NCBI GenBank assembly: GCA_024685385.1
Contig: JAIKVV010000080.1
Span: 1 to 61,029 of the forward strand
Origin: Saccharofermentans sp.
Lineage (GTDB): Bacteria; Bacillota; Clostridia; Saccharofermentanales; Saccharofermentanaceae
Length of the DNA stretch: 61,029 nt
Direction of reading: 5' to 3'
This document shows, piece after piece, positions 1 through 7,668 of this stretch. Numbering within the stretch: position 1 is the first letter of the stretch; the number at the start of each line of letters is the position of its first letter. A program made the translations under genes and the position numbers. The notes under the pieces are model-generated. The model was not told the origin of the DNA. It worked only from the letters and a program-made list of their open reading frames with translations, and ran no database searches.

Positions 1-64
1 CAGCCAGTGTTGCTGAAGAATTGTTCTTTCCTTTGAAGCCTGTAAAAAGTATCTTATCCATCAT
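1..64 (-). CDS. Partial CDS, N-terminus of an unidentified protein
   Basis: Only the first 21 codons lie in the window; the gene continues past the left edge on the minus strand. The ATG shares an ATGA with the stop of the MBL-fold hydrolase gene, so it is most likely the next gene of the same operon and translationally coupled. A second ATG directly follows, so the exact start is uncertain by one codon. The visible peptide starts MMDKILFTGFKGKNNSSATL. I do not recognise it with confidence, and 21 residues are too few to assign a family. Confidence 0.6.
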   Translation of the reverse strand, partial: MMDKILFTGFKGKNNSSATLA

Positions 65-873
65 TTACCTTTTATCTCGATACGGTCCAATATACCCTGC
101 ACCGATACGCCGGGATGAGTTACATACATCCTGGTCACATCTTCAACGAACACGGGATCTGCGCCGGTCTTCTTTACTATCGTATCTTTGGGCATGCCCT
201 TGTCGACGCATCGCGTTATCTTTTTTACGAGTGCATATATGTCATCGGGCGCGGTCTTTCCGAGAAGCCTGCCTAAGGGATTTGATCTTAAGTCTGCCGA
301 ATGGGCGTGGCCGTAGTAGACTTTGCGGGGGTTTAGTGACAGGAGTTCTTTCCAGCTTTTTTCGATCAGGCTGCCTTTGTGGAGTTCAAGTTCATAAAGG
401 GGATTGAGGTCTCCTACGAATAATTCGCCCGAATCCAGGATGAGGCTCATGCTGTCATCGGAATGCCCCGGTGTATGTAAGATCCGTCCTTCTATTCCTG
501 CTTCTTCCAATAAAGCGCGGCTTTCTTCAAGAGAAAAATATCTTATGCTCTCATCTTTGATCGGTATGAAATCCGCTTTCTTATCTTTGGCGAGGACCCT
601 GTCGGATGAGTGGATGAAATCCTTTTGGAAATCCGCGGCGCAGATGACGGGTCCCATGTCAGCTATCTCCTGGGCGATCCCCATGTGATCCGGGTGGAAG
701 TGGGATATCAGGATGTAATCTACGTCCTGAACTTTTTCCCCGGCTTCGCCCATCGCATGACAGAAAGCCTTAAGAGTTCCCGCCCAGCCGGTATCCCAAA
801 GAATGCTGCCTTTGGATCCCTTGATGAGATATGTATTGGTCGTGCCGTATTTTATTTCCTTGATCAGAGCCAT
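61..873 (-). CDS. MBL-fold metallo-hydrolase
   Basis: Metallo-beta-lactamase-fold hydrolase of 270 aa. The full set of metal ligands is visible: H58-x-H60-x-D62-H63 in a HxHxDH motif, H137 in a PGH motif, D155 in a VGD motif and H189 in a YGHAH motif, consistent with a binuclear zinc or iron site. The family covers glyoxalase II-like thioesterases, lactonases and related enzymes; the substrate cannot be read from the sequence. There is no signal peptide, so it is probably cytoplasmic. The ATG directly follows the TAA of the upstream flavoprotein gene, with an AAGGAA ribosome site inside that gene. It belongs to the TetR-controlled operon, so a detoxification or small-molecule response role is a reasonable inference. 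Confidence 0.9.
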   Translation of the reverse strand: MALIKEIKYGTTNTYLIKGSKGSILWDTGWAGTLKAFCHAMGEAGEKVQDVDYILISHFHPDHMGIAQEIADMGPVICAADFQKDFIHSSDRVLAKDKKADFIPIKDESIRYFSLEESRALLEEAGIEGRILHTPGHSDDSMSLILDSGELFVGDLNPLYELELHKGSLIEKSWKELLSLNPRKVYYGHAHSADLRSNPLGRLLGKTAPDDIYALVKKITRCVDKGMPKDTIVKKTGADPVFVEDVTRMYVTHPGVSVQGILDRIEIKGK

Positions 874-1596
874 TTAAGATTCCTTCCAGGGTCTTACCTT
901 ATCGAGCCAGCCGTTTGACTTCCAATATTTGTAATCAGTATACTCCGGATCTTTTTTGCCGAGATCCGTCTGCAGCATGCGGACCATGTAAAACTTTGCT
1001 TTTGTCATGAGATTTACGTGTGCAGGTTTTCCGTAATCTATATCTGCAAACTTTCGCCCCGTTGAAGTGATTTTCTTCGTGATCTCGTTTTTCTTTTTTT
1101 CTGCCAGCCTGTCCCAGACGATGTCGCTCATCAGTTTAAACTTGCATTTCTTGATGTAGCTTACGCCCCACCACGAAAGGCTGTCTTTGATGTCTTTTGC
1201 TGCAGACTTGTCACCTGCTCCCAGACACTGAGTAATGATGACGGCGCGCTTGCCGAACATCTCTTTTGCCGGACGGTGAGGCATCCATCTGTAACCGAAG
1301 TGATCGAGCATGGCTTTCATGGCGCCCGTTGTGTGCATTACATATGCAGGCGACGTGAACAGAAGAAGATCTGCATCCAGCATGGATCTTTCGATCTTCT
1401 GTACATACTCCGCATCCTTGCAAAGATGCTGATCTTTCAAAAAGCACTGAGTGCATCCTGCGCAAAATCCGGGGCAGTCTTTCGGAAGATAGAATTCTTC
1501 AACGTCAGCTTTGCCGTTAAACTGCTGAAGGAACATCTCCTTGAGTTTGTATGTGATACCGTGTTTTTCGGTGCCGTTTATAACCGTGATCTTCAT
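874..1596 (-). CDS. Iron-sulfur flavoprotein-like NAD(P)H-dependent FMN reductase
   Basis: Flavodoxin-fold protein of 240 aa of the NADPH-dependent FMN reductase family. The N-terminus (VINGTE...) is the usual phosphate-binding strand-loop. C45-x2-C48-x2-C51-x7-C59 matches the compact cysteine motif of iron-sulfur flavoproteins of anaerobes, so a 4Fe-4S cluster next to FMN is plausible. A TSPAYV segment near residue 100 fits the second flavin loop. The C-terminal ~60 residues are basic and not part of the core fold. Its ATG overlaps the stop of the TetR gene by 4 nt, so the two are coupled. It probably passes electrons to a small acceptor in the cytoplasm; the acceptor is unknown. Confidence 0.85.
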   Translation of the reverse strand: MKITVINGTEKHGITYKLKEMFLQQFNGKADVEEFYLPKDCPGFCAGCTQCFLKDQHLCKDAEYVQKIERSMLDADLLLFTSPAYVMHTTGAMKAMLDHFGYRWMPHRPAKEMFGKRAVIITQCLGAGDKSAAKDIKDSLSWWGVSYIKKCKFKLMSDIVWDRLAEKKKNEITKKITSTGRKFADIDYGKPAHVNLMTKAKFYMVRMLQTDLGKKDPEYTDYKYWKSNGWLDKVRPWKES

Positions 1597-2213
1597 TTGT
1601 TTGATCTCCCGTAAAGTTTGTTGAATTGCCTTATGTGTTCGTCCAAAGTCTTAAGTGCCCATTTTTCTCTGGCGGGATCCCTGTCACAGATCGTGAGCAG
1701 ATAGTAGATCGGCGAATAGAAATGGAGGGTCATGATCTCCACATTGTCCGTATGGAGCATGCCTGAAGATGTGATCATGCCGAGGAGCATACCCTGATAT
1801 GAAAGGGGATCGTCAACATAGAGTTTTGTATAGATATCGGCAAGCTCTTTGTTGTTGAACTGTTCGATAGTCAGCATCTTCCTGAAGCGGCTGTTGTAGT
1901 CGTCGTGAAGAAAATATAAGAACATTTCGCGCCCGAGTTTAAGAAGAGAATCTTCTGACATCTTTTCATATATTCCCGAATCAGCAGCGGCATCGGAACC
2001 ATTGATGTTAAGGGACTTTGCCTGCATTGCGAAGTTCTCGTTCATCTTTTCGATTATGGCATCGAAAATTGCTCTCTTGTTCTTATAGTGCTTATAGAGT
2101 GACGGCGCCTTGATGCCGACCCTGTCAGCGATGTCAGCGACGAAGACGTTGGCATAACCCTTTTCGGAAAAGAGGGTGAGGGCTTCATCAAGTATCTTCT
2201 GTTTTGTATCCAT
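1593..2213 (-). CDS. TetR/AcrR family transcriptional regulator
   Basis: 206-aa repressor-type regulator. The N-terminal ~50 residues carry the TetR helix-turn-helix (ALTLFSEKGY, then VADIADRVGIKAPSLYKHYK), and the rest is the variable helical ligand-binding and dimerisation domain. It is the first gene of a minus-strand operon with the flavoprotein and the MBL hydrolase. Two palindromes directly upstream of its start are the obvious operator, so it very likely represses itself and its operon until a ligand binds. The inducer is unknown. Confidence 0.92.
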   Translation of the reverse strand: MDTKQKILDEALTLFSEKGYANVFVADIADRVGIKAPSLYKHYKNKRAIFDAIIEKMNENFAMQAKSLNINGSDAAADSGIYEKMSEDSLLKLGREMFLYFLHDDYNSRFRKMLTIEQFNNKELADIYTKLYVDDPLSYQGMLLGMITSSGMLHTDNVEIMTLHFYSPIYYLLTICDRDPAREKWALKTLDEHIRQFNKLYGRSNK

Positions 2214-2230
2214 AAAGCTTTCTCCATATA

Positions 2231-2272
2231 GGCTAATTCGAATTAGCCAGATTATAGCTAATCTGAATTAGC
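2231..2272. promoter_or_regulatory. Double palindromic operator of the TetR operon
   Basis: A perfect 18-bp palindrome, GGCTAATTCGAATTAGCC, lies at 2231-2248. A near-palindromic second copy, GCTAATCTGAATTAGC, lies at 2257-2272. Their centres are 25 bp apart and the nearer one starts 17 bp before the TetR start codon. Both share GCTAAT half-sites facing outward. Size, symmetry and position match TetR-family operators, so this is inferred to be the autoregulatory site, occupied by two dimers. Confidence 0.85.
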
Positions 2273-2336
2273 CTGTCAAGTTTTTCGATCATTAAAAATG
2301 CGTCCTTCCTCACTTCAATAAGATATATATATAACT

Positions 2337-2365
2337 GTTTTTTATACGTTTGCCTGTGTTATAAT
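2337..2365 (+). promoter_or_regulatory. Putative promoter of the zinc-ribbon gene
   Basis: A consensus TATAAT at 2360-2365 is preceded at 17 bp only by a weak T-rich -35. The implied leader (about 75 nt) holds a 6-bp stem, TGCGGG...CCCGCA, at 2400-2418, and a GAAGTGAGG ribosome site before the ATG. Confidence 0.4.
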
Positions 2366-2447
2366 CCGTTTATAAGGAAGGGTCGGAGGAAGGTTAAAAT
2401 GCGGGCCCCAATCCCGCAGTACAATTGTTTTGAAGTGAGGTATCCCC

Positions 2448-4190
2448 ATGTTTTGCAGTAATTGCGGTCAGCCCATAAATAACACGCCTTTCTGCTCCAA
2501 TTGCGGAGCAAAGGTCATGATGTCGACGGAGACGATCGACAATATCATCAAGGAACAGGAGCAGCTTACATCACAGCCCGTGAATATCGCTCCTTCTCCG
2601 GTAGAGACGGCGGTGACAGAAGCTGCGCCCGTTCAGCCTGCGCAGCCTGAAGTTCAGCCTGCAGCAGAGCCTGTCGGAGCAACATCTGCTCCTCAGATCT
2701 CACAGCCTCAGGCAGAGCCTATACAGACAACATTCCAGCCGCCTCAAACCGTTCAGCAGGTCCAGCCTTACCAGGCTCCCGCGGCCGCTCCGGCAGAGGC
2801 TCCAAAAAAGAAATCCAAGAAGCCTCTCATTATTACTCTTTGTGCAGTAGGCGGTGTCATCGTTCTCGGAGGACTTGCCGTTGCAGGCGTTCTGGGCTTC
2901 CGCAGATATGCCGTAACCCAGAAATATAAAGAAGCGCAGGAAGCATTTGGCAATGAGCAGTATCTTGAAGCCAAAGAGATCTTTACCGAACTCGGTGAAT
3001 ATGAAGATTCGGAATACATGGCTGAATACTGTCAGGTCGAAATCGACAGCAAGAAGATCGACAGCTGCGTTAAGGCCAAGGATTTTGCAGGCGCGATCAA
3101 AGTTTTGAAAGAGCGTAAGGACTTCTTCGGAAGCAATAGCAAAGAAGGCAAGGAAGCAGCAGAACTAATCTCAGATTACGGCATCTTAAGCGATGCTTAT
3201 GATGCCATGAATAATAAGGAATACGAGAAGGCTGTAAAGTGTTTCGATTCCGTCAAGAATTCGAAGAACGATTATAAAGATGACAGGAATTATTGCAATG
3301 TCCTGGCAAGAGTTGCCGATGCAAAAGAAGATAACAACTGGGTCGGAATAATCGCAAATCTCTATGCGCTCCAGACCCAGGATTATGAGCTCAGCTACCT
3401 TGATAATCCGCAAAGCGATGATGAAAAGATGATATCGGATGCTTATTACTACAATGAAGCTGTTGATTATCAGAGGATATCGGAGATCATAAAACCCGCT
3501 GATTCCGATCAGACCGAGCTTTTGGATTATGCAGTCAAGGGCTTTAAGTACGATGAAGCCGTCAAGGTTGAGCAGAGCGGAAAATATGAAGAAGCCATGG
3601 CTCTCTTCGAAGAGATCGGAGACTTCCTCGATGCATCCGATCACTATAAGACCTGCAAGACCGAGAAAGAGAAGAACGACAAGATCAAGAAGACTTATGA
3701 GGAAGCAGAAGCTTACTTCATCAACGGCGAATACTATAAAGCCATGAAGCTATATAAGACCATCTCTTCCTACAAAGATTCCGCTACAAAGGCATCCATG
3801 TGCGAACAGGACCTTCCTGCCAGCGGATCCATGAAGAAGAATGACGGCAGCGGAGTCACGATGAAGATCAAAGCTCCTTCCGATAATTCCGTATTCCTTA
3901 AGTTCTATGACTCCAACGGAAATGCGGTTGCCCAGATCTTCATAAGGGCAGGCAAGACCGGGAAGATCAAACTGAAGGCAACGACCTACACCATCAAGGT
4001 CGGTTACGGCAACCACTGGTACGGCGACATCGATCTCTTCGGTGAAGATGCGATCTACAGCCAGCTCCTGAACGGATCTTCTCCTAATTTCTCGTTGAAG
4101 AAGAATTACACATATACATTGAAACTCATGGTATCCAAGAACGGTAACGTAGGATCATCCGGCGTTCCGGGAGGCGCGAGCGGAATGTGA
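2448..4190 (+). CDS. Zinc-ribbon membrane protein with TPR-like repeats
   Basis: 580-aa membrane-anchored protein. Residues 1-23 are a double zinc knuckle with C3, C6, C16 and C19 (MFCSNCG and FCSNCG). Residues ~40-115 are a Pro/Gln/Ala-rich linker. A single membrane helix lies at ~126-150 (LIITLCAVGGVIVLGGLAVA). The outer part, ~155-460, is built of TPR-like helical units around phrases such as YKEAQEAFGNEQYLEAKEIF and YEEAEAYFINGEYYKAMKLY. A C-terminal beta-rich domain (~460-560) follows. The family is common in Clostridia and has no fixed function; it probably senses or scaffolds at the envelope. It is monocistronic, with its own terminator. The start is backed by GAAGTGAGG eight bases upstream. 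Confidence 0.85.
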   Translation: MFCSNCGQPINNTPFCSNCGAKVMMSTETIDNIIKEQEQLTSQPVNIAPSPVETAVTEAAPVQPAQPEVQPAAEPVGATSAPQISQPQAEPIQTTFQPPQTVQQVQPYQAPAAAPAEAPKKKSKKPLIITLCAVGGVIVLGGLAVAGVLGFRRYAVTQKYKEAQEAFGNEQYLEAKEIFTELGEYEDSEYMAEYCQVEIDSKKIDSCVKAKDFAGAIKVLKERKDFFGSNSKEGKEAAELISDYGILSDAYDAMNNKEYEKAVKCFDSVKNSKNDYKDDRNYCNVLARVADAKEDNNWVGIIANLYALQTQDYELSYLDNPQSDDEKMISDAYYYNEAVDYQRISEIIKPADSDQTELLDYAVKGFKYDEAVKVEQSGKYEEAMALFEEIGDFLDASDHYKTCKTEKEKNDKIKKTYEEAEAYFINGEYYKAMKLYKTISSYKDSATKASMCEQDLPASGSMKKNDGSGVTMKIKAPSDNSVFLKFYDSNGNAVAQIFIRAGKTGKIKLKATTYTIKVGYGNHWYGDIDLFGEDAIYSQLLNGSSPNFSLKKNYTYTLKLMVSKNGNVGSSGVPGGASGM

Positions 4191-4224
4191 TCATATGAGG
4201 CTTTAGATCGGTCATGTTGATAAG

Positions 4225-4255
4225 AAAAGGTCCGGAGGAATCTTCCGGACCTTTT
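4225..4255 (+). terminator. Rho-independent terminator
   Basis: Perfect 12-bp stem, AAAAGGTCCGGA (4225-4236) with TCCGGACCTTTT (4244-4255), ending in T residues. It lies 35 nt after the zinc-ribbon gene. Confidence 0.88.
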
Positions 4256-4349
4256 ATCTTGATTTGAAAAAAATGTTGTATCATTTTACGGGATGATGCA
4301 ACATATCCTGATCATTGGTTGTATATATGGGCATAGGGAGGTAAATACC

Positions 4350-5735
4350 ATGAAAAAAGCAAAATTGATTTCAGTCACTCTTGTGACATGCATAGGATTA
4401 TCTTTATTTGCCGGATGCAACGGACAGGATGCGTTGGAGACTGTGACGCAGCAAACGTCCGCATCGACTTCTGCCGCTTTGGATACGGCAGCCGGCGGAG
4501 CTTCCGATTCCGATGAGACTACAGGTGGGGTGATCCCCGTTAACGCAGACCTTTCCTGTGACCGTAATCTCAAGGATCTGACATCAGAAGATGCGGGAAG
4601 ATACAGAAAAGGTTATGTAGACTTTTCTTTCGATATCCTGAAAAAATGCATAGAAGGAAAGGGTCATGATGTTAATATCATGGTATCTCCCGCTTCCATT
4701 ATGCTGGCACTCGACATGACTGCCGCAGGAGCCAAAGGTCAGACACTTGCTGAGATGACGGGACTTTTCGGAGAAACGGAAGATCCGACTGCCCAGATAT
4801 CCTATGCGGCAGATCTCATGGCGAGACTTAATAATTCCCAAGGCGTTAAGATGCATGCTGCAAACTCCGTCTGGGTGAACAAGACCGTGGTGCCTGAAGG
4901 GCTCCTTGATGAATATTATGATTTCATTCATAAGAGATTTGATGCCGAGGCAGACTCTTTGGTATTCGATAACAATGCGAAAGATAAGATCAACGGCTGG
5001 GTCAACGACAAGACCGATAAGATGATCCCTTCGATCGTACAGCAACTCGATCCCGATATGGCCATGATGCTGATCAACGCCATCTGTTTCGACGGGAAGT
5101 GGGCTGTTCAGTATGATGACAGCAAGGTTATTGAAGACAATTTTACTTTTGCTGACGGCAGCGTCAATAAGGTTCAGATGATGAACGGCAGCGAGAGCAC
5201 ATATCTTGAAAACGATCTTGCTACGGGCTTCATCAAGGAATATGAAGGCGGACAGTATGCATTCGTCGTAATGCTCCCCAAGGATAAGAAAATGGATGCA
5301 GGTTCTCTCCTTGCATCATTCGACGGCAAGTCATTTGATGAATACATGAAATCAGCTTCGACTGATTATACCGTCTATACCAAGATGCCCGAGTTCTCAT
5401 ACGATTGGGAAAGCTCGCTCGTTCCTTATCTCAAGGATCTCGGAATGAATGCACCTTTCCTTCCCACGGCTGATTTTTCCGGATTGACGGATCTTAAGGA
5501 CGGAGAAAATCTTTACATCGGAGACGTTCTTCATAAGACACACATCGAAGTTGACCGCGCAGGAACAAAGGCTGCTGCAGTTACGGCAGTAATGCTCTAC
5601 AAGAATGCAGTCTTCGTTGAGCCTGACATGAAGAAGGAAGTATTCTGTGACAGACCTTTCGCATATGCGATCGTTGATACGACAGACAATACTCCCGTAT
5701 TCGTCGGAACAGTAAATCAGGTTGAGGCAAACTGA
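4350..5735 (+). CDS. Serpin family protease inhibitor, predicted lipoprotein
   Basis: 461-aa serpin with a lipoprotein signal (MKKAKLISVTLVTC, lipobox LFAGC near residue 24) and a Ser/Thr/Ala-rich spacer, so it should sit tethered on the outer face of the membrane. The serpin core covers ~90-460: MLINAICFDGKWAVQYD (breach/shutter area), a hinge GTKAAAVTAV, and the serpin signature around CDRPFAYAIVDT with PVFVGTVNQV at the end. The small-residue hinge suggests an inhibitory serpin. If the hinge Gly is P15, the P2-P1 pair would be Lys-Asn; the loop is longer than usual on the P-prime side, so this is tentative. The start was placed at the ATG with AGGGAGG 8 nt upstream; an earlier in-frame ATG at 4293 has no ribosome site. 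Confidence 0.93.
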   Translation: MKKAKLISVTLVTCIGLSLFAGCNGQDALETVTQQTSASTSAALDTAAGGASDSDETTGGVIPVNADLSCDRNLKDLTSEDAGRYRKGYVDFSFDILKKCIEGKGHDVNIMVSPASIMLALDMTAAGAKGQTLAEMTGLFGETEDPTAQISYAADLMARLNNSQGVKMHAANSVWVNKTVVPEGLLDEYYDFIHKRFDAEADSLVFDNNAKDKINGWVNDKTDKMIPSIVQQLDPDMAMMLINAICFDGKWAVQYDDSKVIEDNFTFADGSVNKVQMMNGSESTYLENDLATGFIKEYEGGQYAFVVMLPKDKKMDAGSLLASFDGKSFDEYMKSASTDYTVYTKMPEFSYDWESSLVPYLKDLGMNAPFLPTADFSGLTDLKDGENLYIGDVLHKTHIEVDRAGTKAAAVTAVMLYKNAVFVEPDMKKEVFCDRPFAYAIVDTTDNTPVFVGTVNQVEAN

Positions 5736-5760
5736 TCTGAAAAACAAATAATTCGGGTAT

Positions 5761-5800
5761 CCGCTCCGGCAATTTCACGACTGCCGGGGCGGACTTTTTT
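5761..5800 (+). terminator. Rho-independent terminator after the serpin gene
   Basis: GC-rich stem, CCGCTCCGGCA (5761-5771) with TGCCGGGGCGG (5782-5792), one G-T pair, followed by six T residues at 5795-5800. Confidence 0.9.
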
Positions 5801-5869
5801 CGATATGGTTTTCTTTAAGTGATATAATTTGATAAGGAATGGAATCTGGTATTGAGGAGGATAGATATC

Positions 5870-6106
5870 ATGCGTTTAAACAGTGATGAGATCTTCGTAT
5901 TAACGATAGGATTCATTGTCCTTGCCTATGCGGTAACATCGACCGTTCTCTTTATCGTTGACGGCGTCAAGGCAAAGCGCCGGGGCCGCAGGCGCAAGGT
6001 CGCTCCCATAGTCATGTTCATAACCGGAATGGTATTGTTCGCTGCGGCGGCAGGAATAGTGCTGTTCTTATATCTTCTGATGTATGCGATCATGACGTCG
6101 ATGTGA
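5870..6106 (+). CDS. Small two-helix membrane protein
   Basis: 78-aa hypothetical protein with two predicted membrane helices: residues ~9-32 (IFVLTIGFIVLAYAVTSTVLFIV) and ~48-75 (VMFITGMVLFAAAAGIVLFLYLLMY). A strongly basic loop (KAKRRGRRRKV) lies between them and is probably cytoplasmic by the positive-inside rule. The ATG has AGGAGG nine bases upstream; a TTG six codons earlier is less likely. A TATAAT at 5823-5828 may be its -10 box. It opens a three-gene run with the 47-aa protein and the PstS-like protein. I do not recognise the family. Confidence 0.75.
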   Translation: MRLNSDEIFVLTIGFIVLAYAVTSTVLFIVDGVKAKRRGRRRKVAPIVMFITGMVLFAAAAGIVLFLYLLMYAIMTSM

Positions 6107-6107
6107 T

Positions 6108-6251
6108 ATGAGCAATAAGACATTCATAAAGATACTCATAGTGATAGCCGCTTTGGGCCTTATTCTTACTGCCTGCCACATGGCATACATAGTCTATGCT
6201 TACGGCAATTCTTCCATCATACAGTTTGTAGCAAGGGAGAACTGGCCGTGA
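6108..6251 (+). CDS. 47-aa membrane or lipopeptide protein, coupled to next gene
   Basis: Short reading frame of 47 codons, starting MSNKTFIKILIVIAALGLIL. One hydrophobic helix spans residues ~7-32, followed by a short tail ending ENWP. The ATG is one base after the stop of the preceding membrane protein gene. The TGA overlaps the GTG start of the PstS-like gene in a GTGA, the arrangement of translational coupling, and this is the main reason to believe it is translated. The sequence LTAC at residues 20-23 resembles a lipobox, so a tiny lipopeptide is possible, but a plain single-span protein fits as well. No family is recognised. Confidence 0.62.
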   Translation: MSNKTFIKILIVIAALGLILTACHMAYIVYAYGNSSIIQFVARENWP

Positions 6252-7243
6252 AAAAAGTGTTGGCGATTATACTCATGGTCCTGTTTTTTGCAGGCATAAA
6301 TATCTTTCTTTACGTTAAGATCACGAGGAGGCTCGCGAACAACTTTTCGGGCGCAAGCCAGCTCAAGATGGTCGATGTCGGAAGATATCTTCCTTTCGAG
6401 GAAGGATCTGATCTTGCAAGGACGGGATCGACTCTTAAGTTTTCCGCTGATGATGATCTTCCGGTCCTGGACGGCGCGGCTGCACTGGTTCCCGTTTATG
6501 CATCCGTCATCGACAATTGTTACCCTGAAGGCTGCGTAAAATATGAGGGCGGAAAGTTTTCGGACGATAACTATTACGGTGAGAATTTCGCAGCTGACAG
6601 CGCGATGAGATATCAAAATACCGTAAGAGGTTTTAATGCCGTAGTTGACGGTTCCGTAGATCTCTTCTTCACGGCTCACCCATCGGCAGAGCAGATGAAG
6701 CAGGCGGAAGAAAAAGGAGTGGAACTCGAGATCATTCCGATAGGAAAAGAGGCCTTCGTATTCTTCGTCAATAAAGAAAACCCGGTGGATGATCTTTCGG
6801 TCGATGAGATAAGAAAGATCTACCGCGGGCAGGTCACCAACTGGAAAGAAGTCGGAGGGGAAGATCATATGATAGATCCCCTTACCAGGATCAAGGGATC
6901 GGGAAGCCAGACCATGATGGATAAGTTCATGGAAGATGACATGATCCGATCAAGGCCTCCCCTTGCAATCTTCGGGAAAGCCATCGGCTATTCTTTCAGA
7001 TATTATCTCGTAGGCATGGTAAAAGCCGAAGGTGCGAAGATGATATCGGTCAACGGGATCTATCCCGATGTTGAAAACATCAAGAACGGAACATATCCTC
7101 TTGCTGCGGAATTTTATGTCGTCAGAAGAAAGGATAATGACAATCCCAATGTCGAAAGATTGACGGAATGGCTGACTTCTTCCGAAGGACAGAGTATGAT
7201 AGAAGCATCCGGCTATGTAGGGCTCGGAGAAAAAGTATCTTAA
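6248..7243 (+). CDS. PstS-like substrate-binding protein, membrane-anchored
   Basis: 331-aa periplasmic-binding-type protein of the phosphate-binding (PBP-like/PstS) family. An N-terminal helix (residues ~3-24) has no lipobox cysteine, so it looks like an uncleaved anchor. Family marks include the TAHPSAEQMKQAEEKG segment, the LEIIPIGKEAFVFFVNKENP strand pair, IRKIYRGQVTNWKEVGG and a GSGSQT loop near residue 217, where PstS proteins bind the ligand oxyanion. No pstCAB genes are adjacent, so it may act as an orphan sensor or binding protein rather than a transporter part. The GTG start is fixed by the GTGA overlap with the 47-aa gene. Phosphate as ligand is inferred from the family only. Confidence 0.87.
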   Translation: MKKVLAIILMVLFFAGINIFLYVKITRRLANNFSGASQLKMVDVGRYLPFEEGSDLARTGSTLKFSADDDLPVLDGAAALVPVYASVIDNCYPEGCVKYEGGKFSDDNYYGENFAADSAMRYQNTVRGFNAVVDGSVDLFFTAHPSAEQMKQAEEKGVELEIIPIGKEAFVFFVNKENPVDDLSVDEIRKIYRGQVTNWKEVGGEDHMIDPLTRIKGSGSQTMMDKFMEDDMIRSRPPLAIFGKAIGYSFRYYLVGMVKAEGAKMISVNGIYPDVENIKNGTYPLAAEFYVVRRKDNDNPNVERLTEWLTSSEGQSMIEASGYVGLGEKVS

Positions 7244-7262
7244 AGATCAGGAGGATATCATC

Positions 7263-7640
7263 ATGGAAGTTAAGTTTTACCGTTGTTCCCATTGCGGCAA
7301 CATCATCATCAAGGTGGTAGACAAAAAAGTACCCGTAGTATGCTGCGGAGAGAAGATGGAAGAGATCATTCCTTCCTCTACGGACGCTTCTGTCGAAAAG
7401 CATGTTCCGGTAGTAACAGTTGACGGCAGCATCGTAAAAGTCAATGTAGGATCAGTCGATCATCCCATGGTCCCCGAGCATTTCATTCAGTTTATTGTTC
7501 TTGAGACATCTGCGGGTATCCAGATCGCGGAACTAAACGCAGATAATGAGCCTTCCGCAACATTTGCTGTCACGGAAGGAACGGAAGTTATCGCAGCTTA
7601 TGCATACTGCAACCTTCACGGTCTCTGGGTAAACGCATAA
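7263..7640 (+). CDS. dfx: Desulfoferrodoxin (superoxide reductase, class I)
   Basis: 125-aa two-domain superoxide reductase that reduces superoxide to peroxide without making oxygen, an anaerobe's defence in the cytoplasm. The N-terminal desulforedoxin-like domain has C8, C11, C27 and C28 for the FeS4 centre. The catalytic domain shows all ligands of the Fe(His)4Cys site: H47 (EKHVP), H67 (DHPM), H73 (PEHF), C116 and H119 (CNLHGLW), plus E45 and K46 beside the active site. Length is typical. The ATG has an AGGAGG site and lies 19 nt after the PstS-like gene, so it may be cotranscribed with it. Confidence 0.96.
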   Translation: MEVKFYRCSHCGNIIIKVVDKKVPVVCCGEKMEEIIPSSTDASVEKHVPVVTVDGSIVKVNVGSVDHPMVPEHFIQFIVLETSAGIQIAELNADNEPSATFAVTEGTEVIAAYAYCNLHGLWVNA

Positions 7641-7668
7641 ATGATTTCCGAAGTCGGGTGACTTTGCC

